A DNA stretch of 64,000 nt from Malurus cyaneus samueli (taxonomy: Eukaryota > Chordata > Aves > Passeriformes > Maluridae), in assembly GCA_009741485.1 (NCBI GenBank), contig CM019216.1, positions 46,756,863 to 46,820,862 of the forward strand, written 5' to 3'. The notes beneath the pieces are model-generated. The model saw only the letters and a list, made by a program, of their open reading frames with translations, ran no database searches and had not been told where the DNA came from. Both the position numbers and the translations under genes were made by a program. This document shows, in pieces, positions 50,001-62,158 of this stretch. The stretch's first letter is position 1, and every line of letters starts with the position of its first letter.

Positions 50001-52761
50001 AAATTAAAACTCCCAATTAATTATTGTCCTTCTATTCATATGATAAGCTGTCCTACAACTCTGAGAGAACTTTCCTGATTATTTCCCATAGCTACCCTAT
50101 TGTTCCTTCTTCAGCCAAATATCTTTCTTTTATTATTTGCTAACGGGGCATTTCCTGCATGCACATTATAAAAGATCAGACAAAATTATGTATCCTGCAC
50201 AGAGTACTCGTCTGATTTGTTAGACTGAGCATGAATAAAGTTCAGTACAAACAAAGACTTTAAAACTGAAATAGCTAAGATGCCATTGGGAAACTCTTGG
50301 CCATCAGTGGAAAAAAATTAGATGCCAAAAGTGTATCTATTCATCTTGCAACACACAAGCATGCAGTTGGAGCCGTATGGAATATTTTCATTCTAATTTT
50401 TCAAATCAGATCAGACAGTTCAATGGTTGAATGGTTTGTTCTCTGACTGGACAATAGAAACAGATTATTTGTTGTGGGACTTTTTTCCTCATTTCACGCT
50501 GGTAAGTCAGTGATCCAAAATCATATTTCCCATGTGGGACAAAGCAATTTGCAGGTAAGTTATGCAGAACAGATGAAGCACACTCTGCTCTCAGTCCTTT
50601 ACTTTGCATTTATTTGTCTATTGATTGAAAGCTGAAAAGAAACAATTTTTTTGAAATTATGGTAAATCTACCTCCTAGTATGAAAATATATAAAAGCTAT
50701 TTTTATGACTACCATATGATTTGGAAATGTCTACCAACTTTGTTTAATATATTTGTACATTAATATACAAGAAATGGTAACTTCTAAGAGTGGAAGAATT
50801 TGACAGACTTACTCAAGACCCAAACTCCAGCTGATCAGTCCACTGGACAGCACATTTTGTAGTCATACACAAAAAGTAAATCATAGAGAGACTTCATAAA
50901 TATCACATCTATAAAAATCATTCCAACAATTGGTGCCATCTTAGGATTTTACCTGGAAATGTTGTAGCATGCTGGCCTAAGAAACTGCTTAGGGTAGAAG
51001 ATATTTCATTACTGGTTTTATGAAAAGTTGCAATAAAAATATTGTGGCTTTCTGTTTAAACATCTCATGCAGAGCAGTGAAACCAAAGATAACAATGCTG
51101 AGTTCCCGGTGAGAGGCAGGAAGATAAAAATCAACATTAAATAGAACTGGAAGAAAAGTGGTTTTATTGTTCAGACAGACACAAAGTGTAAACAAATAGT
51201 TCAAATACTGGAGAGCACATTGGATCTTAGAACATGGTTTTAATCGACATTTTTCAGGACTGATTAGCACAATGATCTTTTAACATACTTTTTGTAGTGT
51301 TTCCTTTTATAACCTCTCAGGGTGAAGAAATCTCTTTATCAAATGTCAGTTTTATGTTGTGGAAGATGAGGGAGCTGATGCAGTCCCATAAAGATTCTAC
51401 ATCCTGACTTTTAGAACAATTATTTTGTTGTCTCAGGCAAACCTTAAAGTTATGTCTTGGCATTGGAGAGTAGCACAGATCTACCCCATCCTAGAAAGCT
51501 GGTGCCTGGAGGTGCACATTCCTTGTTGACTAGTAGAAAAAATTGTGTGAAATTAGTCATCTTTGCCTAGAATATTCACATGACAAAGTATCATTTTTTT
51601 CCAAGTGTCTCTGCCATGGTGTTTAGAAAATAAGAAGGTTTTGGGGATTCCTCATGGAGACAAAGTGTCACAGAAAACTTGTTCTATTTTCTAATAAATT
51701 ATTTATTTCCAGTTTCTGTTGAACACAGTCTTAGTTTCAGTGGATTTCTGTGGAGTTGTAGTCAGTGAATATGGCAGCTCTGACAGAATGTTTCTGCCCC
51801 ACTGGGCTATTCTGCACTTTGCACATTATCTTTAAATATTTTAACTCAGAAAACCATGATTCAGTCTCTGCACAAATCAGGTCAACTCCTGTCATTCTGA
51901 AAATGATGATAATAAATAATCCTTTATATATCCAAATTTTTGAGGCTTTTCACTAGGCAATGAGAGGTAGAGACAGCCTACTCGCATTCTTTATTTCAAA
52001 TAGGAAAACTGAGCAGAAGATACTGATATTCTTTGCATTTTAATGTCTGCTACTGCAAACTAATGAGTGGATAGCAGGTTGTTCCTGATGCATTAAAATG
52101 GTATCACTCGTGCATGAAATACTAAATTCTGTGATATAAACCTGTCCTCTTCCTGTGAGCATTTTCTATGTACAGTTTGCTTTGTTTGAAGTTAGAACAC
52201 ACCAGAGGCTGTTCCCAGTAGGAAATGTGCACAACATCACCCTGTTTAAGCTTATATAGCCTAAAATATAGCCACTAGCAGAAATACTGGTGTTTCCCTG
52301 TCTGCTGGTCTCACTGCTGTGCAACTCTCGTTGTCTTTATCAGAGCATACATAATTTCATTTACTGACAACAGGGGTGACAGCGCTTTAAATACATACAT
52401 ATTAAATTATCTGTGGCTTATTTACAAAATTTTGGTGCCACTTTTACATTCTAAGTGCATACAGTAGGTATATAAGCTGTGATGTCTTAGTAACCATTTG
52501 AATCACAAAAAGTGTTTATTCTGGTTATCAAAACAACACAGTGTTGGATATGTTTGAAAAACTGGATATTTCGTTCTGACTGAAGATGGAACAAATAAAC
52601 TCTTACATATGAATCTTGGGCCTTTTCATGTTTAAACAAGTCAACCTGAATTCTTTTAGTGAACAATATTGATGTTTTCTACTGATAAAAGCCAAGAAAA
52701 TAGATAAAAAATAATTCTGCAGGATTGTTTTTTTCCTCACTCAGAAGTTCTTGATAGAACT
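47054..52761. other. unassigned non-coding DNA
   Basis: About 5.7 kb with no supportable gene. It includes a poly(A) run of 16 (47955-47970) and a T-rich run near 49554-49562. The stretch 47430-47830 is moderately complex, free of simple repeat and rich in TAAT/ATTA and GATAA-type cores, so it is flagged as a candidate conserved element. Confidence 0.5.
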
Positions 52762-53640
52762 GCATAATCAGAGAATAGTTAAAGTTGCAAACCCCTCTGG
52801 AGACAGTCTATTTAAATCCTTTTCTCAGAGTAAGACCACCTAGACCAGGTTTCTCAGGCCATGTGTAGTCACGTTTTAAATAACTCTGAGGATGGGAACA
52901 CCTCAAACTTCCTTGGCAGTCTATTCTAGTGGTTGATACAGTCAAGAGGTTTTTTATTCTGTTTGAATGGAATTTCCTGTATTTTAATTTGTGCCAGCTG
53001 CATCTTTACCTTTCATTGGTACTACTGGAAAGAATGTTTCTCCATCTTTTTTACCACCCCACACTGAGTGCTCATAGGTTTAGATCAGATCCATTGGAGC
53101 CTTCTCTTCCCCTGTCTGAACTCTCAGTGTCTCCTCATGTATAAGGAGCTCCAACCAGCTCCTTAAATATCTCTGAAGACCTTCCCTGGTCATCTCTCTC
53201 CAATATGTCCATGTCACCTTTGTACTGGAGAGCTCAGAACTTGATCCAGGAATCCAGACACCATTTACCAGTGTGTGGTAAAAGGGAAGGATCATGCTAT
53301 TTTCTGATGTGCTCTCCTTAATGCAGCCCAATGTGCTATTGGCTGCCTTTGCTGCAAGGATGCATTGCTGTCTCGTGGTCAGTTTGTTATCCACTAGGAC
53401 ACTCAGGGCCCTTTCTGCAAAGCTGCTGTCCAGTCTGTCTGTCTGTCCCCAGACCGCTGTCATATGAGGTCATTCCTCTCCAGGTTCAGGACTTAACACT
53501 TCCCATTGTCGAATTTCATGACATTCCTACTGGTCCATTTCTCCAGATGTTTGAGATTCCTCCGAAGTGCAGACCTGCCCTCCTGTGCATTGACTATTTC
53601 CCCCATTTGGTGTCAGCTGTGATTGTTCTGAGGGTGCAAA
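52762..53640 (-). mobile_element. CR1 LINE fragment, antisense, 5'-truncated
   Basis: Reading the plus strand, this is the reverse of a CR1 3' end. It starts 'atcagagaatagttaaagtt', continues with 'ctctggagacagtctattta', 'accacctagaccaggtttct' (about 52836) and 'ggagccttctcttcccctgt' (about 53096), and ends near 'gattgttctgagggtgcaaa' (about 53620). On the minus strand, 53463 down to 53080 stays open and reads through ALSVLVDNKLTTRQQCILAA and KAANSTLGCIKES into a KVTWTYWREMTREGLQRYL region, matching the C-terminal part of CR1 ORF2 (LGVLVDEKL, RQCALAAQKANRILGCIK). The sequence stops matching just before the FADD catalytic segment would be reached. The intact frame is a remnant, since no catalytic core is present. 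It looks like an old copy. Confidence 0.92.
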
Positions 53641-53777
53641 TACTATGAGCAGCCACTCCCTTTTTCTTGAGAGTCTGGTTTTGTGTTGTGTTCATCCACC
53701 AAGGGCCACAGGCACCGCATGGTGCAGTAAGTGGGTCATAAAGAAGCATAGGTGGGCAGGTCTCAATCACTTCTGTC

Positions 53778-53805
53778 ACTTCCCTGCTTAAACTTCCCTG
53801 CTTAA
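53778..53805 (+). repeat. 14-bp perfect tandem duplication
   Basis: acttccctgcttaa occurs twice in direct succession (53778-53791 and 53792-53805). The lack of divergence suggests a fairly recent local duplication. Confidence 0.95.
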
Positions 53806-54833
53806 TGTTCCTCAAGAGATTGGCATTCAAGATTTTGCCCCTGCAATGTTCCAGTGCTGACACTGAGATTGCAGACTCAGCACCGAAGTTTGATCAGTAT
53901 CTACAAATGATGTGCTCCTCCACCACATCCCTTGTAGGACTTGATCCAGCATATTCTTCCAGAGGAGGGTCCCTAAAGGTGCCATTGCTCCTATTTATAT
54001 GAGCATGAAAGAAGAAGAAGACAGCAATGTTACCAGCCTTGCTTATATAAAAAAAACAAATGGACAGGACAGTCATGTCTGAGAGAGGGTCTGGAAGTTT
54101 GTGTCCACATTACCCCATCTCAAGCTGAGTGTTGAATCTCGCCTAATATTCAGAAACAAGAATTCCAAAGTTGTTGAGTTGGACACAAAACGAAACAAAA
54201 CAGTGATTTCCCATTTGCCAAAGCAAATGAGATTATGAAAGTCACTCTGGAGGCTACTGAGGTTTCTAAACCCAGGCCAGCCACAAAGGTTTTTCAGCAT
54301 TGTGCAGGACAGGTGCAGCATGAATTCTGGCTGTAGCTAAAGAAATGTGACTTTTCTATGCTGCTACCTCAGACAGTAGAGAATCTGTTGGACTGCCTCA
54401 TGCATGATTTTCTGTGTAAGGAGGAAAACTAGTGTTTACACTGCTCAGATCTAAATGTGATGGAGGAATGTGGATTTCTAAGTCAGAAGAAAGAGTCATC
54501 AAAGAGGAAAATCTGGCTTGGGGACCAATAGGACAAGGAAAAAAAATCCAAAATAATCAGCTCAGTTTTGTTTGTATCGACCCTGGTGATTTTCTTGGTT
54601 TTTTTTTCTAATAGCCTTCTAACCAGAATTTCTGAACAGTACATTAGTACCACAGCTAGCATAACAGGAGGGAAAAACTAAATACTGAAAATTATTATCA
54701 GCAGATATATGGGAAAAAAAGACTAAAGAAACAATTACTATAGACATTGGAAAGTAGATCCACATGTAGGACTCGTATATGCATATTGGTTGAATTTTAT
54801 ATCCCCAACTCATATTTAAGGTCCATAAAAGAC

Positions 54834-54851
54834 AAAAAAAAAAAAAAAAAA
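54834..54851. repeat. poly(A) run, 18 A
   Basis: Eighteen consecutive A. There is no retrocopy signature upstream. Confidence 0.92.
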
Positions 54852-54987
54852 GGGATAATAGATCTCAGGGGTTTTATGTCTGGAACACCTGAAGTACCTA
54901 CACGAAGGCAACAAGTAAGCCCAGAAATCCACTGAGGTTGTTAAAGAAATTATATAATTGCCATTTACAGTTCAGTCATCTGTGAGG

Positions 54988-55019
54988 AAAAAAAAAAAAA
55001 AAAAAAAAAAGAAAGAAAA
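54988..55019. repeat. poly(A) run, 23 A, followed by GAAAGAAAA
   Basis: Twenty-three consecutive A, then gaaagaaaa. It lies about 140 bp after another poly(A) run at 54834-54851. Confidence 0.92.
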
Positions 55020-56700
55020 CAGTGCATGGCAAAAGACGATTAAATGAAAAATAGCAGAATTAAAGTGTCACTCTCCCATGCTACAGGGACCAGGCGATTC
55101 CTTTTACTGTCAGAAAAAAGAAGTGTTCAAAGGTCATCTGGTGTTAAATCTGAGCACTAATGATGTTACTGCTTATTCCATGGGGTCTGATGACTGGGAA
55201 AGAGGCCAGGGCATCTTAGCTAATAAAATATCTCAATTAGCTGCGAACCCTTTGCCAAGTTGCTCAGACACAAAATATGGTTCTCCTATCTCATTCAGTC
55301 AAATACCTTTAAAAATTCAACAAATGGGAGTAGACAGAGGCAACTGGAAGCAAGCAATGATGGTAGAAAATGTTTATTTTCTAAGAAGGAAAGAGAGGTT
55401 TTCCTCTACAAAGACTTCCACAAGGTACTGATGACAAATATATAATTTAAATTTAGACAATTCTCTTTTATTGTAGATCAAACCTCCACCAATTGCTGTG
55501 TCTCTTTGATGTTTTTAACTGCAACTTTTACCCTGCTGCTTGATGGTTCAAATCCTGGTTCTGTTGATTATTAAAAAAAAACAGTTCCTTCCAAATCCCC
55601 AAGCTAATCCAAACTTTATTCTTTTATGTTGTAACTCTACTATTGATATAAAGCTCTAGTCTCTTTTATACTCATCTTCTCCCTCTCTAATTCTGACACA
55701 AGTGTCTGTCTGATTGTGTTTTCACAAAATATTTTGGATTTACTAGAACAGCATACTTTGGCAAAATAAAAATTCTTCCACAAATAGCAAAAATCCTATT
55801 TTCATACAGTACTGTTCATCCTTCTTCTGGATATATTTCTACTATGCCTTGAATAAAAGATTATTATCTTTAATTATTTTCTTAAATCAGCTTTATAAAT
55901 CTCTTGTAATAATTTATTATAGGCCAAATGTTTCAAATTTTCTCATTGAATATAAAAAAGGGGTCTCAAAATCCTTAGTAAAGTTAATTTCTTTTGTGTC
56001 TAAATTTTTCTTCTGATGGGTCAATCTCTTTAAAAGAAGAACTTTAAATTAATCTAATATGATTTGCTCTTGAGAAATTTGAGCTCTGCTGTTTCCCCTT
56101 ATCTTTAAACATTTATAAATCAATTGTTTAATGGCATGTTTCAATATCTTCCTTGGTACTATTATTAGTTCTTGACTAATATGATGGGTCTTTATTCTTT
56201 CTTTTTAACCCACAAGACCTAAATTTGCTTTCTTCAGCTCCCCTGAGTGCCTGTTGCATTGAAATTCAATCTTCGATTCCAGACTTTCCTGAAGGATTTC
56301 AGATCTTAAACTGTGTCTTCATTAACTGATTTTTCATGCAAAGCTATACTAGATAGTTGTATCCTTCTTTGGGTCCAGAAGGTGGCTTGTCTGGCCTTTG
56401 GGTAGATGGTATAAAAGAGATTTTTTTTTCATGTAGCTTTGATTATTTATTTGAAGGGGACACTCAGACCAGTAACATTTACTTTTTTTGAAACTGAAGA
56501 CAAGGTATCATGGTGGCCATGTGTAGATTAGTCTTCATCTCAGTACCAGCTTCCATATATATATGATATTGCATGTGTTTTATTGTTCTTTCTATCGTGG
56601 ATAAAGAATTATTTTTTAATCTATTTTGATATTCTACATAACAGGTAATTCTTTATGAGAGTGCATTTTCTCTGCACCAAGTCCTCTCCTGTATGATAAT

Positions 56701-56716
56701 TTTTTATTATTATTAT
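56701..56716. repeat. short (ATT)n repeat
   Basis: About four tandem att units after a T run. Confidence 0.8.
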
Positions 56717-58510
56717 GTTGTGAAAATGTGGAGCCTTATCTTAAAATATTTTCCTCAATTTGCAGACAACTCGCAGATTTTTGTGTGTGTGAGTATCTAT
56801 CTCTTATTTAAAGGAATCTCTATGAGAACCTCTATCCACTCATTTAAGTGCACTAACTTCCATATCTGAGGATATTTCTTATGAGTTCTTGAGAAATTAT
56901 GAGCTCTACTGTACCTAGCAAGCAACAAAGAGCTTACTATTTCCCCAGTCTTTTCTTCCCAATCCCTACAATTTTTGCCTTTCGCTGTTCGTGTGTTGCC
57001 TGCAATGGATTAATCTTGGATCAGCTGGCATTGGCTCAGCCGGGCACAGGGAAAGTTTCAAGCAGCTTCTCACAGAAGCACATGCATGGATGTGAAATGA
57101 TCATACACACCTTTCTTTCCACTGAGTGTGTCAGGTAATTACTTAAAGTGGAATTCTTCCCCTCTCGTAGGGGTTTCTCCTCTAAATTGCTGGAGCTATG
57201 TTTAAAGCTGAACATGTAGTGGAAGAATAGAGCTGGGATCTTTTGGGGTTATTTGGTTTGGCAGAAGTACACCGCCCACATAGGCTGGAACCTGCTGACT
57301 GGTTACAAAAATGCAGGGAAACATTTTTGAAGTAGAGATTAAAGAAAGCTATGTCACTGATCTCAAGATCTACATTCCATTTTCATCTGGACCCTTACCT
57401 CCATTTGCGACAAAAATGCAAGGCTGTTTAGATGTCGAGTTTGGTTTTGGCTGCGTTTTATAACAAGGTAGATGTGTGACTGGAACTGCAACTCTCTCTG
57501 AAAACTAACGTCTACTTGGAGCTCATATGTGGCTCTAAATAAACCTGTTTGCTTTCAAGAAGTTTCATCTGTAGACCAAAAATATTATTATTGTAAACAG
57601 TATTGCTTGATACTAGGAAGAACGAAGAAAACATGCACAATAACCAGAGTTCATAAAAAAAGTCTACGCATCTGTAAGAGGCGAGCAGTGTCTTGACTTG
57701 TCTCAGCTTCAGAGTGATTTTGTTCACTGTTTTAAGTGGGCTGTTGTAAGTGCATATAATGGACTCATGAGTTTATTTAGTCCCAAAGTGCATAAAGAGA
57801 TGAAAAAGGCAGAAAGCTTTGTAATACAAAATGCACATTACTGCTTCTAGCCAGCATGCATTACAAGACCTTTTAAAATGTTTTGCAATTGTTTTATGTC
57901 TTTCCATTCCCAGGCTATGCCATCAATTAAGTTTATGTGAGTAAATGAAATTATGTTAGTGCTGAAGTAGTAAGAACTATATTTGAATCCAAGCCTTTTC
58001 TTGGTCTTTGAAGATATTTGTGTACAAAACTGTTCCTCCATGTGCATATGGCTACAGATTTGACTGACTCCACACCTGTACAAACATGTGGCATTGTGTG
58101 TGGGGATTATCCAGTGAGTGTTTGAGTGCCAGATCTCCCACTTGTGTACTGGTAGTGTTGAAGAGCAAGTCAAGTGTGGCTGCAAGTGTTTGCACTGCTG
58201 GATATGGAAAGGTATAATTGTTAGTGCAGCCTCACAAGGACATGAAGGAACGGGCAGGTTGAAAATCTGGTCCGTGGGGCTGAGTGGCAATGGCTGCACT
58301 GCTACAGAAACCTCAGCTCACAGTGGAACTCTTAAACAAACACTTGTTTATTGTGTATCTGTACCTAAGACGTCTTCACCCATGTCAAATTCGAGTTCTA
58401 AGAAGTCACAGTCTAGGTCCCTGGAAGACTGGGCAGTGAGAAGGAACAGCTCTCTGTGTCTCCCCCCAGTGCACCCTCTGCATGAACAAGATTCATGCTG
58501 TAAAGCAGAT

Positions 58511-58561
58511 AGAGAAAAAGAAAAAAAAGAAAAAAAAAAAAAAAAAAAAGAAAGAAAAAAG
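58511..58561. repeat. purine tract, (A)n with GA interruptions
   Basis: About 51 bp without a pyrimidine: agagaaaaag, long A runs, then gaaagaaaaaag. Such a homopurine stretch reads as lysine/glutamate codons in any plus-strand frame, which explains the KKEKK-type segment of the overlapping open frame. Confidence 0.92.
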
Positions 58562-61258
58562 CACCACCAACCCCTCACCCAACAAGCTAACACAAAAGAG
58601 CTCACCTCCCACATGTTTTTCTTCATCTGTTTACCCATCTCACACACCTTCATAAATTCCCACACTTGCTTCCAGAAAGTTTCCAGAACTTGTCTCTTTC
58701 TGCCTTTTTCCACTCAGTGAAAAAGGAGTGTTTTTGGGATTGTTATCTCCTCAGTGTTTTGTGATTTTTATCTCCTCATTTAACTGCTCGGAACCATTTT
58801 TAACAGTGTAGACAGCAATAGTAAAAAAGATTATTTTTTCCAAAGGAAAAAAAAATCCAGCAGATGGGAGATAGCTACTGGCCAGAGCTTTCTTTCGAAA
58901 CTCTATTTGATAATGAGGATAGAGTTAGCAGTAAGCTGTGTCTTCAGCACAGGCACCTTTAAAATGGAAGTGTTGATCAGTGTGTAAGCTGGGACACATC
59001 AAAGTGTATTGTCAGACTCAGTCTGCAGTGTCTGGAGAATGTTAGAAGAAAAAAAACCCTCAATTAGTTTAACACAAAATGAATAAGTTGAAATACTATG
59101 ATTTCTCGATTGAAGAAAAAGAGCCTATTGCAGAAACTTACCCTGCTTGACAATGGTGATCTTAGGAGGTGTAGGTCACGTTCTTGTAAAAACAGTCAAT
59201 GATAGTTCTAAAAAAAGTTTCCAAAGGATTGTTTGGAAAGCAATCTAGGAAAAAAATTACTGCATGGAAAACACAATGAGTAACAATTATACCACTTGTC
59301 TTAAGCCTATTCAGGCTTCTGAAAATGTCTAACACATTAGAAGGCTGCTTGGAAAGCATCGTCTACCACAATACTGTCACTCTGCACTGCTGCCTTACCT
59401 CATTTGCACTGACAGCTTCTTGTTGGCCTTTTCTGGCTGAGGTCACTGCAGTCCCATCCCTTTGTGTGGGAGGACAAATTTGCACATTGTTGAGGGGGTT
59501 CTTAGGGTCCCTTTAGATCTGCCATGAAGTCATTCCAAAAATTTCCTTTTCTGAACCCACTTACGTGCTTTTTTTTCTTTACGTATGAGCACTCTGCACT
59601 TTTGTGTTCATTACCATCTTCCTTGTTGAAGGACTAGAATGCCTTAAAGTTGACATCAAATGGTAGGAAAGCGCAGCCTGCAGCATTTCTTAACCTGGGG
59701 ACTGGAAAAGAGAGATCTTTCTTGGAGCATGGGGCTTGGGAGTAAACAGCTCTCTGAGGAGATGAGAAGGGTCATTGCACTGAGTGACAGGGGCCAGTTA
59801 GATATACTGTGACTCCCAGATAGAGTGTTTTGTTTCCCATTTGAGCATTTTTAATCTAAAAATATTTTGTGGTCTTTCAAAATTAAAGTTATTTTCTGTG
59901 TGATTTCTCACTTGCAAATAATTCACAGAAATGCAAACACACCCCAACTCTTGCTACTTCTCCATATTACTTAAACAAATTACTTTAATGGAAACTCTTA
60001 TCAGTGCCATATTTACATTTTTTTTCAGCTTAAAATTTGCATAAATTGGATTGCAATAATTTGTTCCAGACAGAAAACTTAAGATCTGTAAACAATTAAA
60101 TCAAAACTTATCTACTTAACATACATATTACATCTGTAGGAGACAAAATATATTTATATACATCTATCAAAAAGTCAAGCATCTTTTTGAATGAATAAAA
60201 GTCAAACGTACAATTTAGTCACAGGTTTTCTAAACCTGTGTCTAAGTGAATTTTCAGCAAATGCATTTTAAACTTCTAATGTTTAATGCCATTTATCATT
60301 TATATCTGAAGAATGTGGACTTTTTTAAGGCTTGCATCTTCCTGTTGTATTAACTCTAAATCTGGCACTTGCTGAAAAAGGGCTTTCTGCCAAACCTCAT
60401 CTAATTTGGTGACACCAGCAGACATGATAAATCCCATAACTGTACCGTCTCCTTCCTCTTCTCTATTTTTATAGGAATCTGTAATAAGCAATGGCAAAAT
60501 TATTTTTGTTTGAGCCAGTTTTAACACTTGAGCTTTAAATAGCTAAGATTGCAGGAATTTTTGTTTGGTTTCAAACTGATGATCTCTTTATTATTTCTTT
60601 GCATCCTAACTTGTAAAGAATGAAACAGATGTGTATTTATGAAATGACTTCTTAGAACAAATTAAGGACTTGCTTCCAAAAGTTATGAGCAACTTTTATT
60701 TCTTGTCTAGACATATTTTTGAATTGGAAAAGAGAAAAAGAATATTTATTACTTCTATAGCATATGACAATGTTAATTTAATTTTGTATTAAAAACCACA
60801 AACAAAACAGAAACCCACCTACTTGAGGGAAGCAAAGTTGTGTTTTGCAACACAAGGATTTAATCTGATATTTATGTGAAGTTCACACTCTGCTGACTGA
60901 CCCCATCGGAGATATATCCTGGCAAATCCTCTCTGACAAACCAGAACAGAGAGGTCAGTATTTTAGTCAATGCATACACAAAAAAGTTGCTGTTTGCAGC
61001 TTAACAATCTCCCTTGCATGAAAGAATTTTACTAGAGAAAATTTGATATCCAGATTTCTCCTGAAATTTTTTTCCATGTGCATTGACTCTCTATTTTCTA
61101 TTGTCTTTCTTCACATATAGAAAGGAGTTCAGTTCAGGCTATTTTCCTGGACATGGTGTTTTGCTTCAACTGATACTTTGAAAACCAAACAAGAAAAATA
61201 CGCAGAGACATGATGAGACAATCTCCGAAGATTTAGAACATGGGTTCCAAAAGTATGG

Positions 61259-61340
61259 TCCAGATGTAAATTGTCACACACATATAGACTTTAATGGAAT
61301 TGTTCTGATACATGCCAGCTAAAGGTCTAACCCAAAATGT
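61259..61340 (+). mobile_element. probable relic of the 'gacttcaatgg' sauropsid repeat family
   Basis: It reads 'ccagatgtaaattgtcacac', then 'atagactttaatggaattgt', then 'tctgatacatgccagctaaa', then ggtctaacccaaaatgt. This follows closely the order I recall for the family ('gtgtaaat', 'ccattgacttcaatggaat', 'ctgatttacaccagctgagg', 'atctggccc'). It is one of the best matches in the window. The consensus is from memory and the transposon class is not certain. Confidence 0.55.
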
Positions 61341-61483
61341 TCATGGGAAGACTTGAGTGTGTGAAACTGGGCGTTCAATTGAGAATAAATTAAATTTCTT
61401 GGACAAACCAGATCATATTCATTTGGAAAGGAGCCTGACTAGTTGGCATTGATTTTAAAACCATTTTTAAGTACCCTCAATTG
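61341..61483. other. spacer between two relic repeats
   Basis: AT-rich, with no recognisable feature. Confidence 0.5.
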
Positions 61484-61540
61484 TGCCTGATTCAAACCCA
61501 ATGAAGTCAGTGGAACAGCTCCCTTGTCTGGAATCAGGCA
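61484..61540. mobile_element. 57-bp element with perfect 10-bp terminal inverted repeats
   Basis: The ends tgcctgattc (61484-61493) and gaatcaggca (61531-61540) are exact reverse complements. Inside lies 'caaacccaatgaagtcagtg', which fits the 'ccattgaagtcaatgg' core of the sauropsid palindromic repeat with 'gcctgatcc ... ggatcaggc' ends. I infer a small MITE-like or palindromic element; no clear target-site duplication is visible. Confidence 0.55.
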
Positions 61541-62084
61541 CGTCATGAAAACTGTTTCACCATATGTTTCAATGACATTTAACTTTGCTCATCTTGTTTA
61601 AAGAATTCTTTCTTCAGCTACTCACAGCTTGAGATTTTCAGTTCTTTGGACATTTTTGGTCGATTTCATTCTTGTTTGGAAGAAGCTGGAATGGGAAGAA
61701 CTCAAGGAACTTTTTAGGCTAGGAAAAATAGTAAGATTTTTGAGGTTGGCTTGCAATTTTTTTTTTTTCTAATGCAAATTTAATTCTGATTGCTTCAACT
61801 TTTATACAAAATACTGGTATGCCAGAGATAGAAAAAGTTTTGAAAATTATTATTCCAAATTTATTTTGTTTTGAAAGGAGGAGTAGAATAGAAGCCAGAC
61901 CCTACATTTTGCAAGACCATGAAAGATCATGTAAATAATTTTTGGTGTTCATGGCAGCTTTATGATGAGACACATTTATTATGGGATGATTATCCTTCAA
62001 AACTGTAATAATGCAACACCAGAAATATGGCTGTCATTACTCTCAATACTCTTACTATAAAACAGTGACAGCCATTTGGGATAT
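61541..62084. other. unassigned non-coding DNA
   Basis: Contains a poly(T) run of 12 at 61757-61768. Nothing else is recognisable. Confidence 0.5.
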
Positions 62085-62158
62085 GACTCCAAAGAAATCA
62101 GTAGGATCCTGTGGGGAAGTAGATGAATTTATGCATAAACTTGCACAGAATCATCCCA
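62085..62158 (+). mobile_element. possible relic of the 'gacttcaatgg' repeat family
   Basis: The segments gactccaaagaaatcagtag, then gatcctgtggggaagtagat, then 'gaatttatgcataaacttgc', then acagaatcatccc resemble the family variant that carries 'gaagtcaatggga', 'gagtaaagttatgcat' and 'aacttgcaggatcaggccc'. It is moderately diverged and is the third such relic within about 900 bp. Confidence 0.45.

Larger units (their letters stand above)
53641..61258. other. unassigned non-coding DNA with poly(A) and purine tracts
   Basis: About 7.6 kb. The stretch 53641-53990 immediately upstream of the antisense CR1 does not continue the CR1 match. A stop-free plus-strand run at 58118-58720 begins at a GTG; its first ATG is at 58382, leaving 112 codons, and it includes a purine tract, so I do not call it a gene. 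Confidence 0.5.

Noticed and set aside
58118..58720. 200-codon stop-free plus-strand run, the longest in the window
   Set aside because: It opens with GTG; the first in-frame ATG is at 58382, leaving 112 codons that include a homopurine tract (KKEKKKKKK-like). No domain, no splice context, no similarity that I can recall.
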